Source: Psychrobacter sp. AH5 (lineage in GTDB: Bacteria > Pseudomonadota > Gammaproteobacteria > Pseudomonadales > Moraxellaceae). Taken from it: a stretch of DNA of 64,000 nucleotides. The position numbers and the translations under genes are program-made. Of this stretch, positions 1 through 9,662 are shown one piece after another; the first letter of the stretch is position 1, and each line of letters starts with the position of its first letter. Under the pieces are notes generated by a model. That model was not told the origin of the DNA, did not search any database, and saw only the letters and a program-made list of their open reading frames with translations. Where the stretch lies: positions 1,426,001 through 1,490,000 of the forward strand of contig NZ_JAMBMT010000001.1 of assembly GCF_040371085.1 (NCBI RefSeq), in the 5' to 3' direction.

Positions 1-2
1 CT

Positions 3-995
3 GAAAATATCCAACCTATCGCCGCGCAGTATTTGCATGGCGTGTCTTTTGGCTTTCCGGCGATGGCTGTTTATGCGGTGCTGCGTAGTTATTGCGAGGC
101 TTTAGGCCGACCTGAGCCTGTGACTGTCATCAGTATTATTGGTTTACTCGCCGATATTCCATTGAACTATATTTTTATTCATGGGCTGTTTGGGATGCCG
201 GAGATGGGCGGTGCAGGCTGCGGGGTAGCGACTGCTATAGTGCTATGGATTACAGTACTGTTATTGGCAGCTTATACCGCTTTTACTAAACGTCAGCAAT
301 TTGCCAGTACGCGTTTTTTCCTTGGTTTTAGTGCGCCCAATCGGGTACAAATCACTAAGCTGCTAAGGCTAGGTATTCCTATTGGTGTCTCTATCTTTTT
401 TGAGGCCAGTCTTTTTAGTTTAGGAGCACTAGTCATCAGCCCATTAGGTGAGATCGCTACCGCCTCGCATCAGGTAGCGCTTTCGGTCACCGGCCAGCTA
501 TTTATGATACCGATATCGGTCGCTATGGCGCTGACCATTATGGTGTCCAATCGCTATGGCGAGAGAAACTTATTAGCGCTGCGTCATGTACAAGTGACTG
601 GTCTTATTTGGACTATATTGATTGCTATTACTTGTATGCTTGGCATATGGTTTTTTCGCCCGCAAGTGGCCGCCGCGTTTACTGATAATTTAGAGGTACG
701 AGCGCAAGCTATGCACCTGCTTATCTTTGCTCTTGCCTATCAGCTGTTCGATGGCTGGCAGGTCAATGTCGCCGGTATCCTACGCGGCATGCAAGATACC
801 ACTATACCGATGTGGGTGACGCTGTTTTGTTATTGGATCGTGGCGCTACCTTTAGGGATTTATTTGGTACGTTATACTGATACTGGCGCTCAAGGATTTT
901 GGATGGCGCTAATTGCTGGTTTATTTTTAGCCTCTATTTTGCTGACTATACGTTTGCGTTATCAACAAAAACGCTTGGCGCTGCAGTGGAGCTAA
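3..995 (+). CDS. MATE family multidrug/Na+ antiporter (5' partial)
   Basis: The reading frame is already open at the window edge, so the N-terminus is missing; the visible part is about 330 residues. It is a polytopic inner-membrane protein with eight or so hydrophobic segments. The stretch about residues 18-60 (FGFPAMAVYAVLRSYCEALG, then a P-L-N-Y motif) is typical of the second half of MATE/NorM exporters, which expel cationic drugs in exchange for Na+ or H+. Full-length members have about 450-460 residues, so roughly 120 are outside the window. The family is clear; the substrate cannot be told. It stands alone, with 339 bp of non-coding DNA before accB. Confidence 0.88.
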   Translation, partial: ENIQPIAAQYLHGVSFGFPAMAVYAVLRSYCEALGRPEPVTVISIIGLLADIPLNYIFIHGLFGMPEMGGAGCGVATAIVLWITVLLLAAYTAFTKRQQFASTRFFLGFSAPNRVQITKLLRLGIPIGVSIFFEASLFSLGALVISPLGEIATASHQVALSVTGQLFMIPISVAMALTIMVSNRYGERNLLALRHVQVTGLIWTILIAITCMLGIWFFRPQVAAAFTDNLEVRAQAMHLLIFALAYQLFDGWQVNVAGILRGMQDTTIPMWVTLFCYWIVALPLGIYLVRYTDTGAQGFWMALIAGLFLASILLTIRLRYQQKRLALQWS

Positions 996-1334
996 TCATC
1001 TTTATTCATTATTTGCCATAATAAGTCTTAAAGCTTTAAAATGACCTTGCCATAATAAACCGTAGCAGTACGACTAAATAGCTTATATTAAGATAAATCA
1101 TCAGCAATTTATTGCTAACGCTGTCTATTAAGTCAATAAAATGTAAAAAAATTCAGTTAACAACTGTACATTGATTGCTCATTGCTGCGAAGATAGGTAT
1201 CATGAGTCATTAATTATTGAATACTTTGTTACACTGTTAATCATAGGATTTGGAGTTAACACAGCTTCATCTTCTGTGCATGCTACTTTATTGAATTTAA
1301 CTTTTTTGAACTTAAGCATAAGGTCTTTATAAAA
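996..1334. other. Gene-free stretch upstream of accB
   Basis: 339 bp of A/T-rich DNA between the MATE gene and accB. It should hold the accBC promoter and leader. I see no convincing sigma-70 pair, terminator or small ORF. A decamer GCCATAATAA occurs twice (about 1014 and 1049), of unknown meaning. Confidence 0.5.
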
Positions 1335-1763
1335 ATGGATATCGAAAAAATTCGCACGCTAATCGCCCTCATGGAAGAAAACGAGCTAGTCAATCTAGAA
1401 GTCAGCTCTGATGATGAGCATATTAGTTTGACTCGTCACTATGAAGCTCCTGCTCCGACCATGATGGCAGCACCAGCTGCTGGTGTCGCTCCGGCTACCG
1501 CTAGCGCTAAACCTGCGGCCAAAGCGGGCAGCGTTGAGACCTCTCCTATGGTTGGGGTGTTTTATGCTGCCGCTAGCCCTAATGATCCTCCTTTTGTCAA
1601 AGTCGGTCAGCAAGTACAAGCGGGTGATACGTTGGGTATCATCGAAGCTATGAAAATCATGAATCCTCTAGAAGCCACGCAAAGCGGGGTTATCGCTGAG
1701 ATCTTGGTCAATAACTCTGAAGTTGTGCAGTTCGGTCAGCCCGTTATTCGCTATAAGGCTTAA
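1335..1763 (+). CDS. accB: Biotin carboxyl carrier protein of acetyl-CoA carboxylase
   Basis: This 142-aa protein is the carrier subunit of acetyl-CoA carboxylase, the first committed step of fatty acid synthesis. It ends in a biotinyl domain (about residues 68-142) with the biotinylation motif EAMKIMN; the modified lysine is Lys107. Before it lies an Ala/Pro-rich flexible linker (about 37-65), and the N-terminal 35 residues are the usual subunit-contact region. Length and architecture are normal for a proteobacterial BCCP. It lies 48 bp ahead of accC and is surely co-transcribed with it, as in most bacteria. Confidence 0.97.
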   Translation: MDIEKIRTLIALMEENELVNLEVSSDDEHISLTRHYEAPAPTMMAAPAAGVAPATASAKPAAKAGSVETSPMVGVFYAAASPNDPPFVKVGQQVQAGDTLGIIEAMKIMNPLEATQSGVIAEILVNNSEVVQFGQPVIRYKA

Positions 1764-1811
1764 AGACGGCATGTACCCTACTCTTAGAACGACTTTGACA
1801 AGGATGACCCC

Positions 1812-3173
1812 ATGATAAAAAAACTGCTTATCGCCAATAGAGGTGAGATTGCCCTACGTATTGTCCGTGCCTGTAAAGCGCTCGGCATAGAAACAGTAGG
1901 CGTCTACTCCACCGCTGATGCTAATCTTATGCATTTACGCTTCGTTGACGAAGCGATATGTATCGGCAATCCAAGTGCTACTGAAAGCTATTTGAATATC
2001 GATACCATCTTAACGGCAGCTGAGATCTCGGGCGCGGATGCTATCCATCCTGGTTATGGCTTTTTGGCCGAAAATGCTGAATTTGCTGAACGTATTGAAG
2101 AAGCAGGGCTGACCTTTGTAGGCCCTAACGCCGATCACATTCGCTTAATGGGTAATAAAGTCTCTGCCATTAATGCTATGAAAAAAGCAGGCGTACCAAC
2201 GGTACCTGGCTCTGTTGGCGCGGTAACTATCACCAACGCTGAAGAGCAAGCTCGCAATATTGGTTTCCCGCTTATCATCAAAGCGGCCTCCGGTGGCGGT
2301 GGCCGCGGTATGCGAGTCGTTGAGCGCTTTGATGAATTAGTAGGCCAAGTGCAAGCGGCAAGACAAGAAGCGGAGCTGTGGTTCGGTGATGATACCGTCT
2401 ACATGGAACGCTTTTTGCAAAACCCTCGTCACGTTGAGATACAAGTGCTAGGCGATGGCAATGGTAATGCTATTCATCTGTTTGATCGTGACTGCTCACT
2501 ACAGCGCCGCCATCAAAAAGTGCTAGAAGAAGCGCCTGCTCCAGATATCCCAGATGATGTGCGCCAGCCTATCTTAGAAGCTTGTGTGAAAGCCTGCAAA
2601 TTAGTGAAATATCGCGGTGCGGGTACTTTTGAGTTCTTATTTGAAAATAATGAATTTTTCTTTATTGAGATGAACACGCGAGTGCAGGTTGAACATACCA
2701 TTACCGAGATGATCACTGGTATCGACATCGTGGTTGAGCAGCTAAAAATTGCCGCAGGCTACGGTCTGTCTTATCGCCAAAGCGAGATTGAAGTTCAGGG
2801 GCATGCTATCGAATGCCGGATTAATGCTGAAGATCCTAGAACCTTCGCGCCCTCTCCTGGTACGATCACGCAGCTATATAGCCCAAGCGGTGCAGGCATA
2901 CGCTTTGACTCGCATCTGTATCCTGGTTATGAGATTCCAAGCTACTATGACTCTATGGTTGGCAAGCTGATCTGTCATGGTCAAACTCGTAAGCAAGCCA
3001 TTGCAAAGACTTTGCAGGCTCTAGATGAATTGATCATTGAAGGCATCAAGACCAATATTCCACTACATCGGGATGTTATCTTAGCTGATGAGAGCTTTGT
3101 GGAAGAAGCGCAAAACATTCATTACCTAGAAAGAGAGTTATTAGAGGCTAATAAGAAAGAAAAAGTCTCGTAG
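1812..3173 (+). CDS. accC: Acetyl-CoA carboxylase, biotin carboxylase subunit
   Basis: A 453-aa ATP-grasp enzyme that carboxylates the biotin on AccB using bicarbonate and ATP. It begins with the standard [15 protein letters not shown] pre-ATP-grasp motif. It carries the glycine-rich ATP loop ([14 protein letters not shown], about residues 157-170) and the [21 protein letters not shown] and [16 protein letters not shown] segments that hold metal and bicarbonate ligands. Length matches E. coli AccC (449). It is the second gene of an accBC operon, preceded by an AAGGATG ribosome site, and is closed by a clear terminator at about 3200-3234. Confidence 0.98.
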   Translation: MIKKLLIANRGEIALRIVRACKALGIETVGVYSTADANLMHLRFVDEAICIGNPSATESYLNIDTILTAAEISGADAIHPGYGFLAENAEFAERIEEAGLTFVGPNADHIRLMGNKVSAINAMKKAGVPTVPGSVGAVTITNAEEQARNIGFPLIIKAASGGGGRGMRVVERFDELVGQVQAARQEAELWFGDDTVYMERFLQNPRHVEIQVLGDGNGNAIHLFDRDCSLQRRHQKVLEEAPAPDIPDDVRQPILEACVKACKLVKYRGAGTFEFLFENNEFFFIEMNTRVQVEHTITEMITGIDIVVEQLKIAAGYGLSYRQSEIEVQGHAIECRINAEDPRTFAPSPGTITQLYSPSGAGIRFDSHLYPGYEIPSYYDSMVGKLICHGQTRKQAIAKTLQALDELIIEGIKTNIPLHRDVILADESFVEEAQNIHYLERELLEANKKEKVS

Positions 3174-3198
3174 CCGTATAAGCCAAAAGTTTAACAAT

Positions 3199-3234
3199 GA
3201 AAAGCCGCTGTCTACTGAGACAGCGGCTTTTTTA
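3199..3234 (+). terminator. Intrinsic terminator after accBC
   Basis: A perfect stem AAGCCGCTGTCT / AGACAGCGGCTT with a 4-nt loop, followed by a run of six T. It lies 25 bp after the accC stop. Confidence 0.92.
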
Positions 3235-3325
3235 CTTTATCGTCTTTGAACAAATAGATAACTTGCCCTTGAAAAAATAGATGACACCCTACGATATCAA
3301 CAATGAAACTTATTAATAAAACTTA

Positions 3326-3940
3326 TTAGGGCAGCACTTTTTTAAAAGTCATAAAGCACTCTTTACCTTCGGGATCAGCGCACCACTGCATCTGATTACC
3401 CTTATGATTCAGAAAGGCAATAAAAGACTCGCCACTTTGATCGACTTGATTACCTGAGCAATCTTTTTCATTATTATCATAAATAGTTTTTAGTGCAATA
3501 ATAGGCAGTCCTTCTTCTAGATGAGTGACGATATAACGCCCATAGGTCCATTCTTTATCACTTACAGACCACATCTCATTATCAGCGCCAAAGTGATAAA
3601 TCTCACGGCACTGCTTAGCATTAGCAGCGGACAGATCCATAGTTACATCGCTCGCTGGTTTATCTACACTAGGTTTAGCTCTAACAATACGCTGCTCACT
3701 TTGAGCAACAATGCCGCCTAAATTATCTATACTTATATCTGCCTCTTCGCTTCGCTGAACATTGGATATAGTACGCTCAAAGGTAGCATCAGTGCTATTA
3801 TCAAGCTCAATCTCCCATTGGCCAGCGATAGCAGGGCTAATGTGAGTGGTAATAACCGCTTGGCTAACTTGTTCGCCAGCAGCCGGAAAAGTAGATAAAA
3901 TACCTGCTAAGGTAAATGACGCAAATGAGAGGGGTTCCAT
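3326..3940 (-). CDS. Secreted hypothetical protein
   Basis: A 204-aa protein not assigned to any family. The N-terminus (MEPLSFASFTLAGILSTFPAAG) is hydrophobic and ends in small residues, like a weak Sec signal peptide, so export is plausible. The mature part has four Cys (QCREIYHF, KDCSGNQ, MQWCADPEGKECF), which would suit disulfides in the periplasm. I chose the ATG at 3940 because AAAGG sits about 7 nt before it; the TTG six bases upstream is less likely. It stands alone, convergent with accC and downstream of leuA on the same strand but more than 200 bp away. Confidence 0.7.
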   Translation of the reverse strand: MEPLSFASFTLAGILSTFPAAGEQVSQAVITTHISPAIAGQWEIELDNSTDATFERTISNVQRSEEADISIDNLGGIVAQSEQRIVRAKPSVDKPASDVTMDLSAANAKQCREIYHFGADNEMWSVSDKEWTYGRYIVTHLEEGLPIIALKTIYDNNEKDCSGNQVDQSGESFIAFLNHKGNQMQWCADPEGKECFMTFKKVLP

Positions 3941-4123
3941 AATCAACCTTTTTTAATTTTGTTTATTATCTATCCCAGCGTAAATCTTTGTCAGGCAAAA
4001 GACAAGTAACATTATGCGTTCCACCCCTACCCTAAGCTTTGCACGACGATGCATGACGGCAAGCTTAGGCCTTATTTTTATCAGTTAAGCAAACTCATAC
4101 CCTAACGGGTAGCCTTTTTAACT

Positions 4124-4171
4124 AAAAAAACGTCATCACTCACTGCTAAGACAGTTTGTAATGACGTTTTT
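4124..4171 (-). terminator. Intrinsic terminator of leuA
   Basis: Long hairpin with arms AAAAACGTCAT and ATGACGTTTTT around a 24-nt loop. On the minus strand the A-run becomes a T-run directly after the stem. It starts 21 bp past the leuA stop and may act on both strands. Confidence 0.75.
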
Positions 4172-4192
4172 ATTAGTGGCTTTTTACTAACA

Positions 4193-5953
4193 CTAAGCCG
4201 CTGTAGTGACTGGTGCGGAAGCTTGAGCAAAAGCAGATAATGCACCCTTTAGCATCGCTGAGACGGTACTGCTACAAGTACCAATACCCGAGTAAACTTC
4301 GCCATCAACATTGAGCTGAATATAAGCGGCAGCGTTAGCATTAGTCTTATTATCGTTATCATCCTCTTCATCGCTACGCTGAGCGCTAATGGCATGCTCT
4401 GCGTAATTAATAATATGTAAAGATTTGCCAGTATGATGTGCAAGACCATCGATAAAGGAGGATAACGGTCCATTACCTTTGCCTTTGATAGTGATGACTT
4501 CATCATTCATCTGCACTTGCCCATCAAAGAACACCTCGCCGCCTTTATTATTTACCGTATAATCGAGCAAATCAAAATCGCCTTGTTGCAAATAAGTCTT
4601 CTCAAAGGTCTGTAAGATCTCATCGTTTTGCAACTCGCGAGCAGCATTTTCAGCTTGTTTTTGTACCACGCCGCTAAAGTCAATTTGCATCCAGCGCGGC
4701 AAGTTAAAGCCATAATTACGCTGTAAAATGTAAGCCACGCCGCCTTTACCCGACTGACTATTGATACGCACCACGTCTTGATAGCTACGACCAATGTGCG
4801 CCGGATCTATCGGCAGATAAGCCACATCCCAGAAGTTTTCGGTCTCATCGACATGCTTTTCGTTATAATCAAGCGACTTTTTAATGGCATCTTGATGCGA
4901 GCCACTAAAGGCGGTGAAGACCAACTCGCCGACATACGGATGACGCGGATGCACTGGCAGATTTGTGCATTCGGTTGCCACTTGTACAATCTCGCTCATA
5001 TTACTAAAATCAAGCTCAGGATCGATGCCTTGGCTAAATAGATTCATCGCCATGACCATGATATCCATATTACCGGTGCGCTCACCATTACCAAGTAGCG
5101 TGCCTTCAATACGATCCGCGCCTGCCAATACCCCAAGCTCAGCGGCCGCTACTGCGCAGCCTCTATCATTATGGGTATGGAGGCTGACAATCACATGCTC
5201 ACGCTGGGCGAGATTACGGCAAAAGTACTCGACTTGATCAGCAAAGACATTGGGCATAGACGCTTCAACTGTCGCTGGCAAGTTAAAGATAACCTCTTGG
5301 CCGTTTTGTGGTTGCCAAACCGCGCATACCGCGTCACAAACTTCTACCGCGTAGTCAGTTTCAGTCTGACTAAAGCTTTCGGGTGAGTACTGAAACACCC
5401 ATTCCGTCTCTGGATATTTTGCCGCATAGTCGACTAATAATTGTGCGCCAGCAACAGCAATGGCTTTAATCTCGTCTTTATTTTTACCATAGACTTTTTC
5501 GCGCTGAATACGGCAAGTTGAGTTATAAACATGGACAATAGCGCGTTTAGCACCTTTTAAAGACTCAAAGGTACGAGCAATTAGATGCTCACGAGCCTGT
5601 ACCAATACTTGCAAGGTCACATCTTCTGGTACGTGGTTTTCTTCGATAAGTTTGCGAGCAAAATCAAACTCCACTTGCGCCGCTGAAGGAAAGCCAATCT
5701 CAATATCTTTAAACCCTACGCCTACTAAAGTCTTAAAAAAGCGCATTTTTTGTTCAATAGTCATCGGATCAATCAGCGCCTGATTACCATCACGCAGATC
5801 GACACTTGCCCACATCGGTGCTTTTTCAATGGTTTTACTCGGCCAAGTACGATCCGTTAATTGCGGCGCAAAAGCAAAAGGACGATATTTGCGAAAGTCA
5901 AAAGCAGCATGCTTAGGAGTGATTTTGGCAGTGCGTGTGATCGATTCAGACAT
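4193..5953 (-). CDS. leuA: 2-isopropylmalate synthase (long, type-2 form)
   Basis: 586-aa enzyme joining acetyl-CoA and 2-oxoisovalerate, the first step of leucine synthesis. The catalytic TIM barrel starts at about residue 50 with WASVDLRDGNQALIDPM, where the Asp binds the divalent metal. SLHTHNDRGCAVA carries the two metal-binding His residues, and LGNGERTGNMDI follows. The C-terminal third (about 440-586) is the LeuA regulatory dimer domain that binds leucine. Length and the DLRDGNQAL form match the actinobacterial-type (LeuA2) rather than the roughly 515-aa E. coli type. It stands apart from leuBCD and is divergent from an Lrp/AsnC regulator, a natural candidate to sense leucine for it. 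Confidence 0.95.
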   Translation of the reverse strand: MSESITRTAKITPKHAAFDFRKYRPFAFAPQLTDRTWPSKTIEKAPMWASVDLRDGNQALIDPMTIEQKMRFFKTLVGVGFKDIEIGFPSAAQVEFDFARKLIEENHVPEDVTLQVLVQAREHLIARTFESLKGAKRAIVHVYNSTCRIQREKVYGKNKDEIKAIAVAGAQLLVDYAAKYPETEWVFQYSPESFSQTETDYAVEVCDAVCAVWQPQNGQEVIFNLPATVEASMPNVFADQVEYFCRNLAQREHVIVSLHTHNDRGCAVAAAELGVLAGADRIEGTLLGNGERTGNMDIMVMAMNLFSQGIDPELDFSNMSEIVQVATECTNLPVHPRHPYVGELVFTAFSGSHQDAIKKSLDYNEKHVDETENFWDVAYLPIDPAHIGRSYQDVVRINSQSGKGGVAYILQRNYGFNLPRWMQIDFSGVVQKQAENAARELQNDEILQTFEKTYLQQGDFDLLDYTVNNKGGEVFFDGQVQMNDEVITIKGKGNGPLSSFIDGLAHHTGKSLHIINYAEHAISAQRSDEEDDNDNKTNANAAAYIQLNVDGEVYSGIGTCSSTVSAMLKGALSAFAQASAPVTTAA

Positions 5954-6196
5954 AATAAATCCTTAATGGTCTACAAGGTTTTGATGAATTTGAGTAGCTT
6001 ATATAAAAAATAGATAAAACCTACCTTTATTATTACCTTAGCCTTATCATAGAAGAAAACTAAAGTTGATGTCATTATAATAACAAAGTTTGATAGGTGA
6101 AAAGCCGCTTATTTTAAGGTTTTTATTATGATTATTAGTGAATAATCACGTTCTTGTCTTTATAATTGTATTAATTCCCTAAATTTTGGACAAAGC

Positions 6197-6718
6197 ATGT
6201 CTAATACTATTATACAAACCAACCAAGCCTCTACTAATCCGCTCCAAAGCAACTCATTAGATTATACTCTCGATGAGACCGACAGACGACTATTACAGCT
6301 ATTGCAAACCGATGCGCGTATCAGTATTACCGAGCTTGCTGAGCGCGTCAATCTATCGGCGACGCCTTGTGCGCGTAGGGTTAAGCGTTTAGAAGATAGC
6401 GGTATCATCACCGGATATCATACGCAAACGGACGCACAAAAATTAGGCTATCCCCTAGCTGTTTTTATTGCGGTAAGTATGGATCGTCATACCGCTGAGC
6501 GTTTCGAGCAGTTTGAGCGAAAAGTACAAAGTTTCAATGAGGTGATTAGCTGTAGTATCGTCACTGGTCGCAGTGAGGATTATTTGATAAAGGTACGGGT
6601 ACGTGATATGGCGCATTACGAAGAGTTTTTATTGCACCGTCTCAACCGCATCGAAGGCGTGGCGCAAGTCCATACTAGTTTTGAGTTACGTGAGATATTT
6701 AGCCGTAGTATTGTTTAG
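6197..6718 (+). CDS. Lrp/AsnC family transcriptional regulator
   Basis: 173-aa regulator. After a 25-residue Asn/Gln-rich tail comes an AsnC-type helix-turn-helix (LDETDRRLLQLLQTDARISITELAERVNLSATPCARRVKRLEDSGII, about 25-72). A RAM effector-binding domain follows (about 85-165), ending in the usual GVAQVHTSFELREI. Proteins of this type bind amino acids and control their metabolism. The gene is divergent from leuA with a 243-bp gap, so it may regulate leuA, itself, or both; that is inference from position. A TATAAT at 6161 is a candidate -10 but its -35 is poor. Confidence 0.93.
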   Translation: MSNTIIQTNQASTNPLQSNSLDYTLDETDRRLLQLLQTDARISITELAERVNLSATPCARRVKRLEDSGIITGYHTQTDAQKLGYPLAVFIAVSMDRHTAERFEQFERKVQSFNEVISCSIVTGRSEDYLIKVRVRDMAHYEEFLLHRLNRIEGVAQVHTSFELREIFSRSIV

Positions 6719-6866
6719 TCCGTTTAATAAAAGAGAGATGTTGTAAAGCTAGTATTCATATTTTGCAGCCTCTGTCAGCGTAGACACAGCCAACGTAGAC
6801 ACAGCACGCAAAAAATATTTGTACCAGTCTCGCGCTATAATACTGTGTATCTACTTTATAAAGTAT

Positions 6867-8117
6867 CTAGCCTGAGCGGACAAGAAGCTGCCGTTTAAAT
6901 AATACTATCAATATAAGACTAAGGATCAGGCCTACTCCTGCGACTAGTAATCCGGCATCAAAGTTGTCCTTAGCGCCAGCTAAAGCCACGGTTACTAATG
7001 GCCCTAAAAATTGCCCAACCGCGTAGGCTAACGTGGCAAGTCCTATCAATAAATTAGAATACGCAGGATTCATATTTTTGATGATATTTAACGTCATCGA
7101 TACAATACCAACAAAGGTTGCGCCCAAAATAGCGGCATTGACATACAAGCCAACCGCGCCCTCAAACCATAAAGGCACGAACATTCCAAGCGCTTGCAGC
7201 AAGGTCAGACCCATCAAGGTTTTTATCTCGCCAATACGCTTGGCAAGCGCGCCCCATAACGGATTCGATAGCATGGCAAACACCCCAACCACCAGCCAAA
7301 TAAGCAAGCCGGCATGAGTCTGGGTAGGCAACTGCTGCACCGCCATCACGGGTAAAAAAGTCGCTGAGGTAATATAACCAAATCCTGCCAATACATAGCT
7401 CAGCGACAATAGTGAGATGGCTTTGGTTTGGCCGATAAGCGCCTCATACAGCGAGTGCTTAAAATTGACATAGGTCTGTTTGATAGAGGGCTGCTTTTTT
7501 GCCTTATCAGCTGCTGATATTTCGGAGTTAGGTCGAATAGCATAGAGCAATAATAACAGTGGCAGACTACTCAGCCCTGCTACTAACCAAATACTATCAA
7601 AATGTAGATCAAGGCTAAGCAGCCACCAAGTCAAGATAGCGGAGGCGCTAATACCGACCCCGATACCAGCGTAATGGACAGTCGATAGCAAGGAGCGCTT
7701 ATTGATACTAAAATTTTGAATAACGTAGGAGGAGCCTAGTATCATCCCTATGCCACTAGCGATACCCGCTAACAGACGGATGATATACCACAAACTCAGC
7801 GGCATATTAGGTATAAACAACAATAAAGTGGTGACGATACTCAGCAGCGTACCAAGCATTAAAGCTCGCCACGTCAGACGATGCGGTACAAACATCGCTA
7901 TCAATGAGCCGATAAAGTAGCCCATATAATTGATAGATGCCAGCCAGCCGGCGATAGTGGTTGACAGCGACAGCTCACTCATAATATCAGGCAAGGTGGC
8001 GGTAAATAAAAAACGCCCATAGCCCATTACTACTGCTAGGCAATACAGCCCTATCCAAGCAATAAGCGTCTGATTGGTAATAGTAGGGATTAGGGAATGC
8101 GGCGCTACCTTTGCCAT
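6867..8117 (-). CDS. YbfB/YjiJ-like MFS transporter
   Basis: 416-aa major facilitator with about 12 membrane helices. The N-terminal pattern (GYGRFLFTATLPDIMSELSLSTTIAGWLASINYMGYFIGSL) with the GYGRF motif is characteristic of the YbfB/YjiJ group, whose substrates are mostly unknown. The C-terminus reaches hydrophobic helices right up to a short basic tail. It lies 90 bp after the UbiB-like gene on the same strand, so they may share transcripts. There is no clue in the neighbours to what it carries. Confidence 0.85.
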   Translation of the reverse strand: MAKVAPHSLIPTITNQTLIAWIGLYCLAVVMGYGRFLFTATLPDIMSELSLSTTIAGWLASINYMGYFIGSLIAMFVPHRLTWRALMLGTLLSIVTTLLLFIPNMPLSLWYIIRLLAGIASGIGMILGSSYVIQNFSINKRSLLSTVHYAGIGVGISASAILTWWLLSLDLHFDSIWLVAGLSSLPLLLLLYAIRPNSEISAADKAKKQPSIKQTYVNFKHSLYEALIGQTKAISLLSLSYVLAGFGYITSATFLPVMAVQQLPTQTHAGLLIWLVVGVFAMLSNPLWGALAKRIGEIKTLMGLTLLQALGMFVPLWFEGAVGLYVNAAILGATFVGIVSMTLNIIKNMNPAYSNLLIGLATLAYAVGQFLGPLVTVALAGAKDNFDAGLLVAGVGLILSLILIVLFKRQLLVRSG

Positions 8118-8207
8118 AACGAATTCCCTATCGTAACGGCTGTTATCACCGCAGCACCTCTCTGCGCCAATTTATACTCACAATCCACCATCCTTGGTTT
8201 TATTTTA

Positions 8208-9536
8208 CTATTGGCTAATAGCTTCAGGCTGTCCTAATATCGCTACCCGCTGATCGCTAAACATATCCATATCCGGCGCTAGCGCGCGCATAAAGCGATC
8301 AAAATATAACAGCTGCTTAGTGAGTAAAGCAAAATCGCGCGGGAAATGAATACCGTGACGCTTACCGACATCGACGATCTCAAGCATCATCTTGTTGAGC
8401 TCATCGGCTTGCTCTTTACTATTGAACGGTACGCCGCTAGTAAAAGCCATATCTTCGGCCATAATAGTCTGCATCATACGCTGCAAGTCAGTTGTAAGCG
8501 TCGCCACATCGACATCACTCTCGCCTTTAGTCATCTCCATATCGATCATATGGCGCGCCATAGCCTGATAATCATTATCTTGCAAAGCCTGCATCATACC
8601 CATACAAGCGCGCCAGCTTTCAGCTTTTAGCTTACCGACGATACCAAAGTCCAAAAAGCCGATGCGTCCATCGGTCAATAGCATCAAATTACCAGCGTGC
8701 AAATCAGCATGGAAGCTGTTGCATAGCATCAGGCTTGCAAACCAAGTATTTAGCGTATCTGCCATCACCTGCGCGGGGTCACTACAGTACTGACGCATAG
8801 CGGTTTCATCAATCATCGAAACTCCATGCAGACGGCTCATAGTCAGCACCCGCTTGGTGGTCAGCTTATCATAAACCTCAGGCGCAACGACTCGCGTGTT
8901 GCCGGATACCGCTAAAAACTGCTGAAAGTCTCGGATATTGCTAGCCTCGGCGATAAAGTCTGTCTCAGCGAGCATCCGCAGACGAATCTCATCAATAATA
9001 GGCGCGATGCTAGCAAACTTCATCGAAGGCATCAGTAGCTCAAGCAGCTTAGTGACGCCATGCAGCACGCCCAAATCAGTCTGCATAATAATCTCAACGC
9101 CAGGCTTTTGTACCTTAAGCACCACCTCATCGCCGCTGTGCAAACGCGCTACATGTACCTGAGCAATAGAAGCCGAGGCTAGCGGCTGCTGTTCTATATC
9201 TGCAAAGATATCAGTTAGCGTCTGACCATTAATCGCTAGCTCCTCTTGTAGTACTTGCTCGATATAACTATAAGAGATCGGCGTAGTTTGATCCAAAAAG
9301 CCTTGAAAAGCCTCGACATAATCGCGTGGAAATAACGACGGCGTACTGGCGATAAATTGCCCAATCTTGATATAAGTGGTGCCTAATTGCTCAAAGGTTT
9401 CTTTTAACAAATAAGCATCGGGCTTTTCACCCTTTGCTACCCTCAGCGCTGACAAGCCTGCTACACTAGCGGTTTGACGAATGCGGTTAGCGACATTGAG
9501 ACTATGCTTTAATAAATGCGGACGATGTAATTTCAT
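8208..9536 (-). CDS. ABC1/UbiB family atypical kinase (AarF-like)
   Basis: 442-aa protein of the UbiB/ABC1/ADCK group, atypical kinases tied to ubiquinone synthesis and lipid homeostasis. Family hallmarks are present: the KxGQ motif (TTYIKIGQFIASTPSLFPRDY, about 50-70), the loop SASIAQVH, the catalytic lysine in VVLKVQKPGV, SFHADLHAGNLML for the catalytic loop, and GFLDFGIVGKL in place of DFG. It is shorter than E. coli UbiB (546), with no obvious C-terminal membrane helices, so it is probably a second AarF paralogue rather than UbiB itself. Start chosen at ATG 9536; a TTG nine bases upstream is possible. Confidence 0.88.
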   Translation of the reverse strand: MKLHRPHLLKHSLNVANRIRQTASVAGLSALRVAKGEKPDAYLLKETFEQLGTTYIKIGQFIASTPSLFPRDYVEAFQGFLDQTTPISYSYIEQVLQEELAINGQTLTDIFADIEQQPLASASIAQVHVARLHSGDEVVLKVQKPGVEIIMQTDLGVLHGVTKLLELLMPSMKFASIAPIIDEIRLRMLAETDFIAEASNIRDFQQFLAVSGNTRVVAPEVYDKLTTKRVLTMSRLHGVSMIDETAMRQYCSDPAQVMADTLNTWFASLMLCNSFHADLHAGNLMLLTDGRIGFLDFGIVGKLKAESWRACMGMMQALQDNDYQAMARHMIDMEMTKGESDVDVATLTTDLQRMMQTIMAEDMAFTSGVPFNSKEQADELNKMMLEIVDVGKRHGIHFPRDFALLTKQLLYFDRFMRALAPDMDMFSDQRVAILGQPEAISQ

Positions 9537-9662
9537 AAATGACAACTGTTTTGATAAAAAGTATAAATAGCGAGTAGGTTTTAGACTTAATTATAAATCA
9601 CTAAAAATAATAAGCGATTTAAACGAATTTGGAGTTTAAAATTAAACCATTAAGTAATGAAG

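Noticed and set aside
5954..6196. A leucine leader peptide or attenuator before leuA
   Set aside because: No short leucine-rich ORF and no terminator/antiterminator pair is visible there.
6770..6812. Repeated CGTAGACACAGC in the lrp-MFS gap
   Set aside because: Only two copies, 17-18 bp apart, with no structure around them; likely chance or slippage.
9536..9662. A terminator or RNA element between the MoeB-like and UbiB-like genes
   Set aside because: Only A/T-rich DNA with no stem long enough to support a call.
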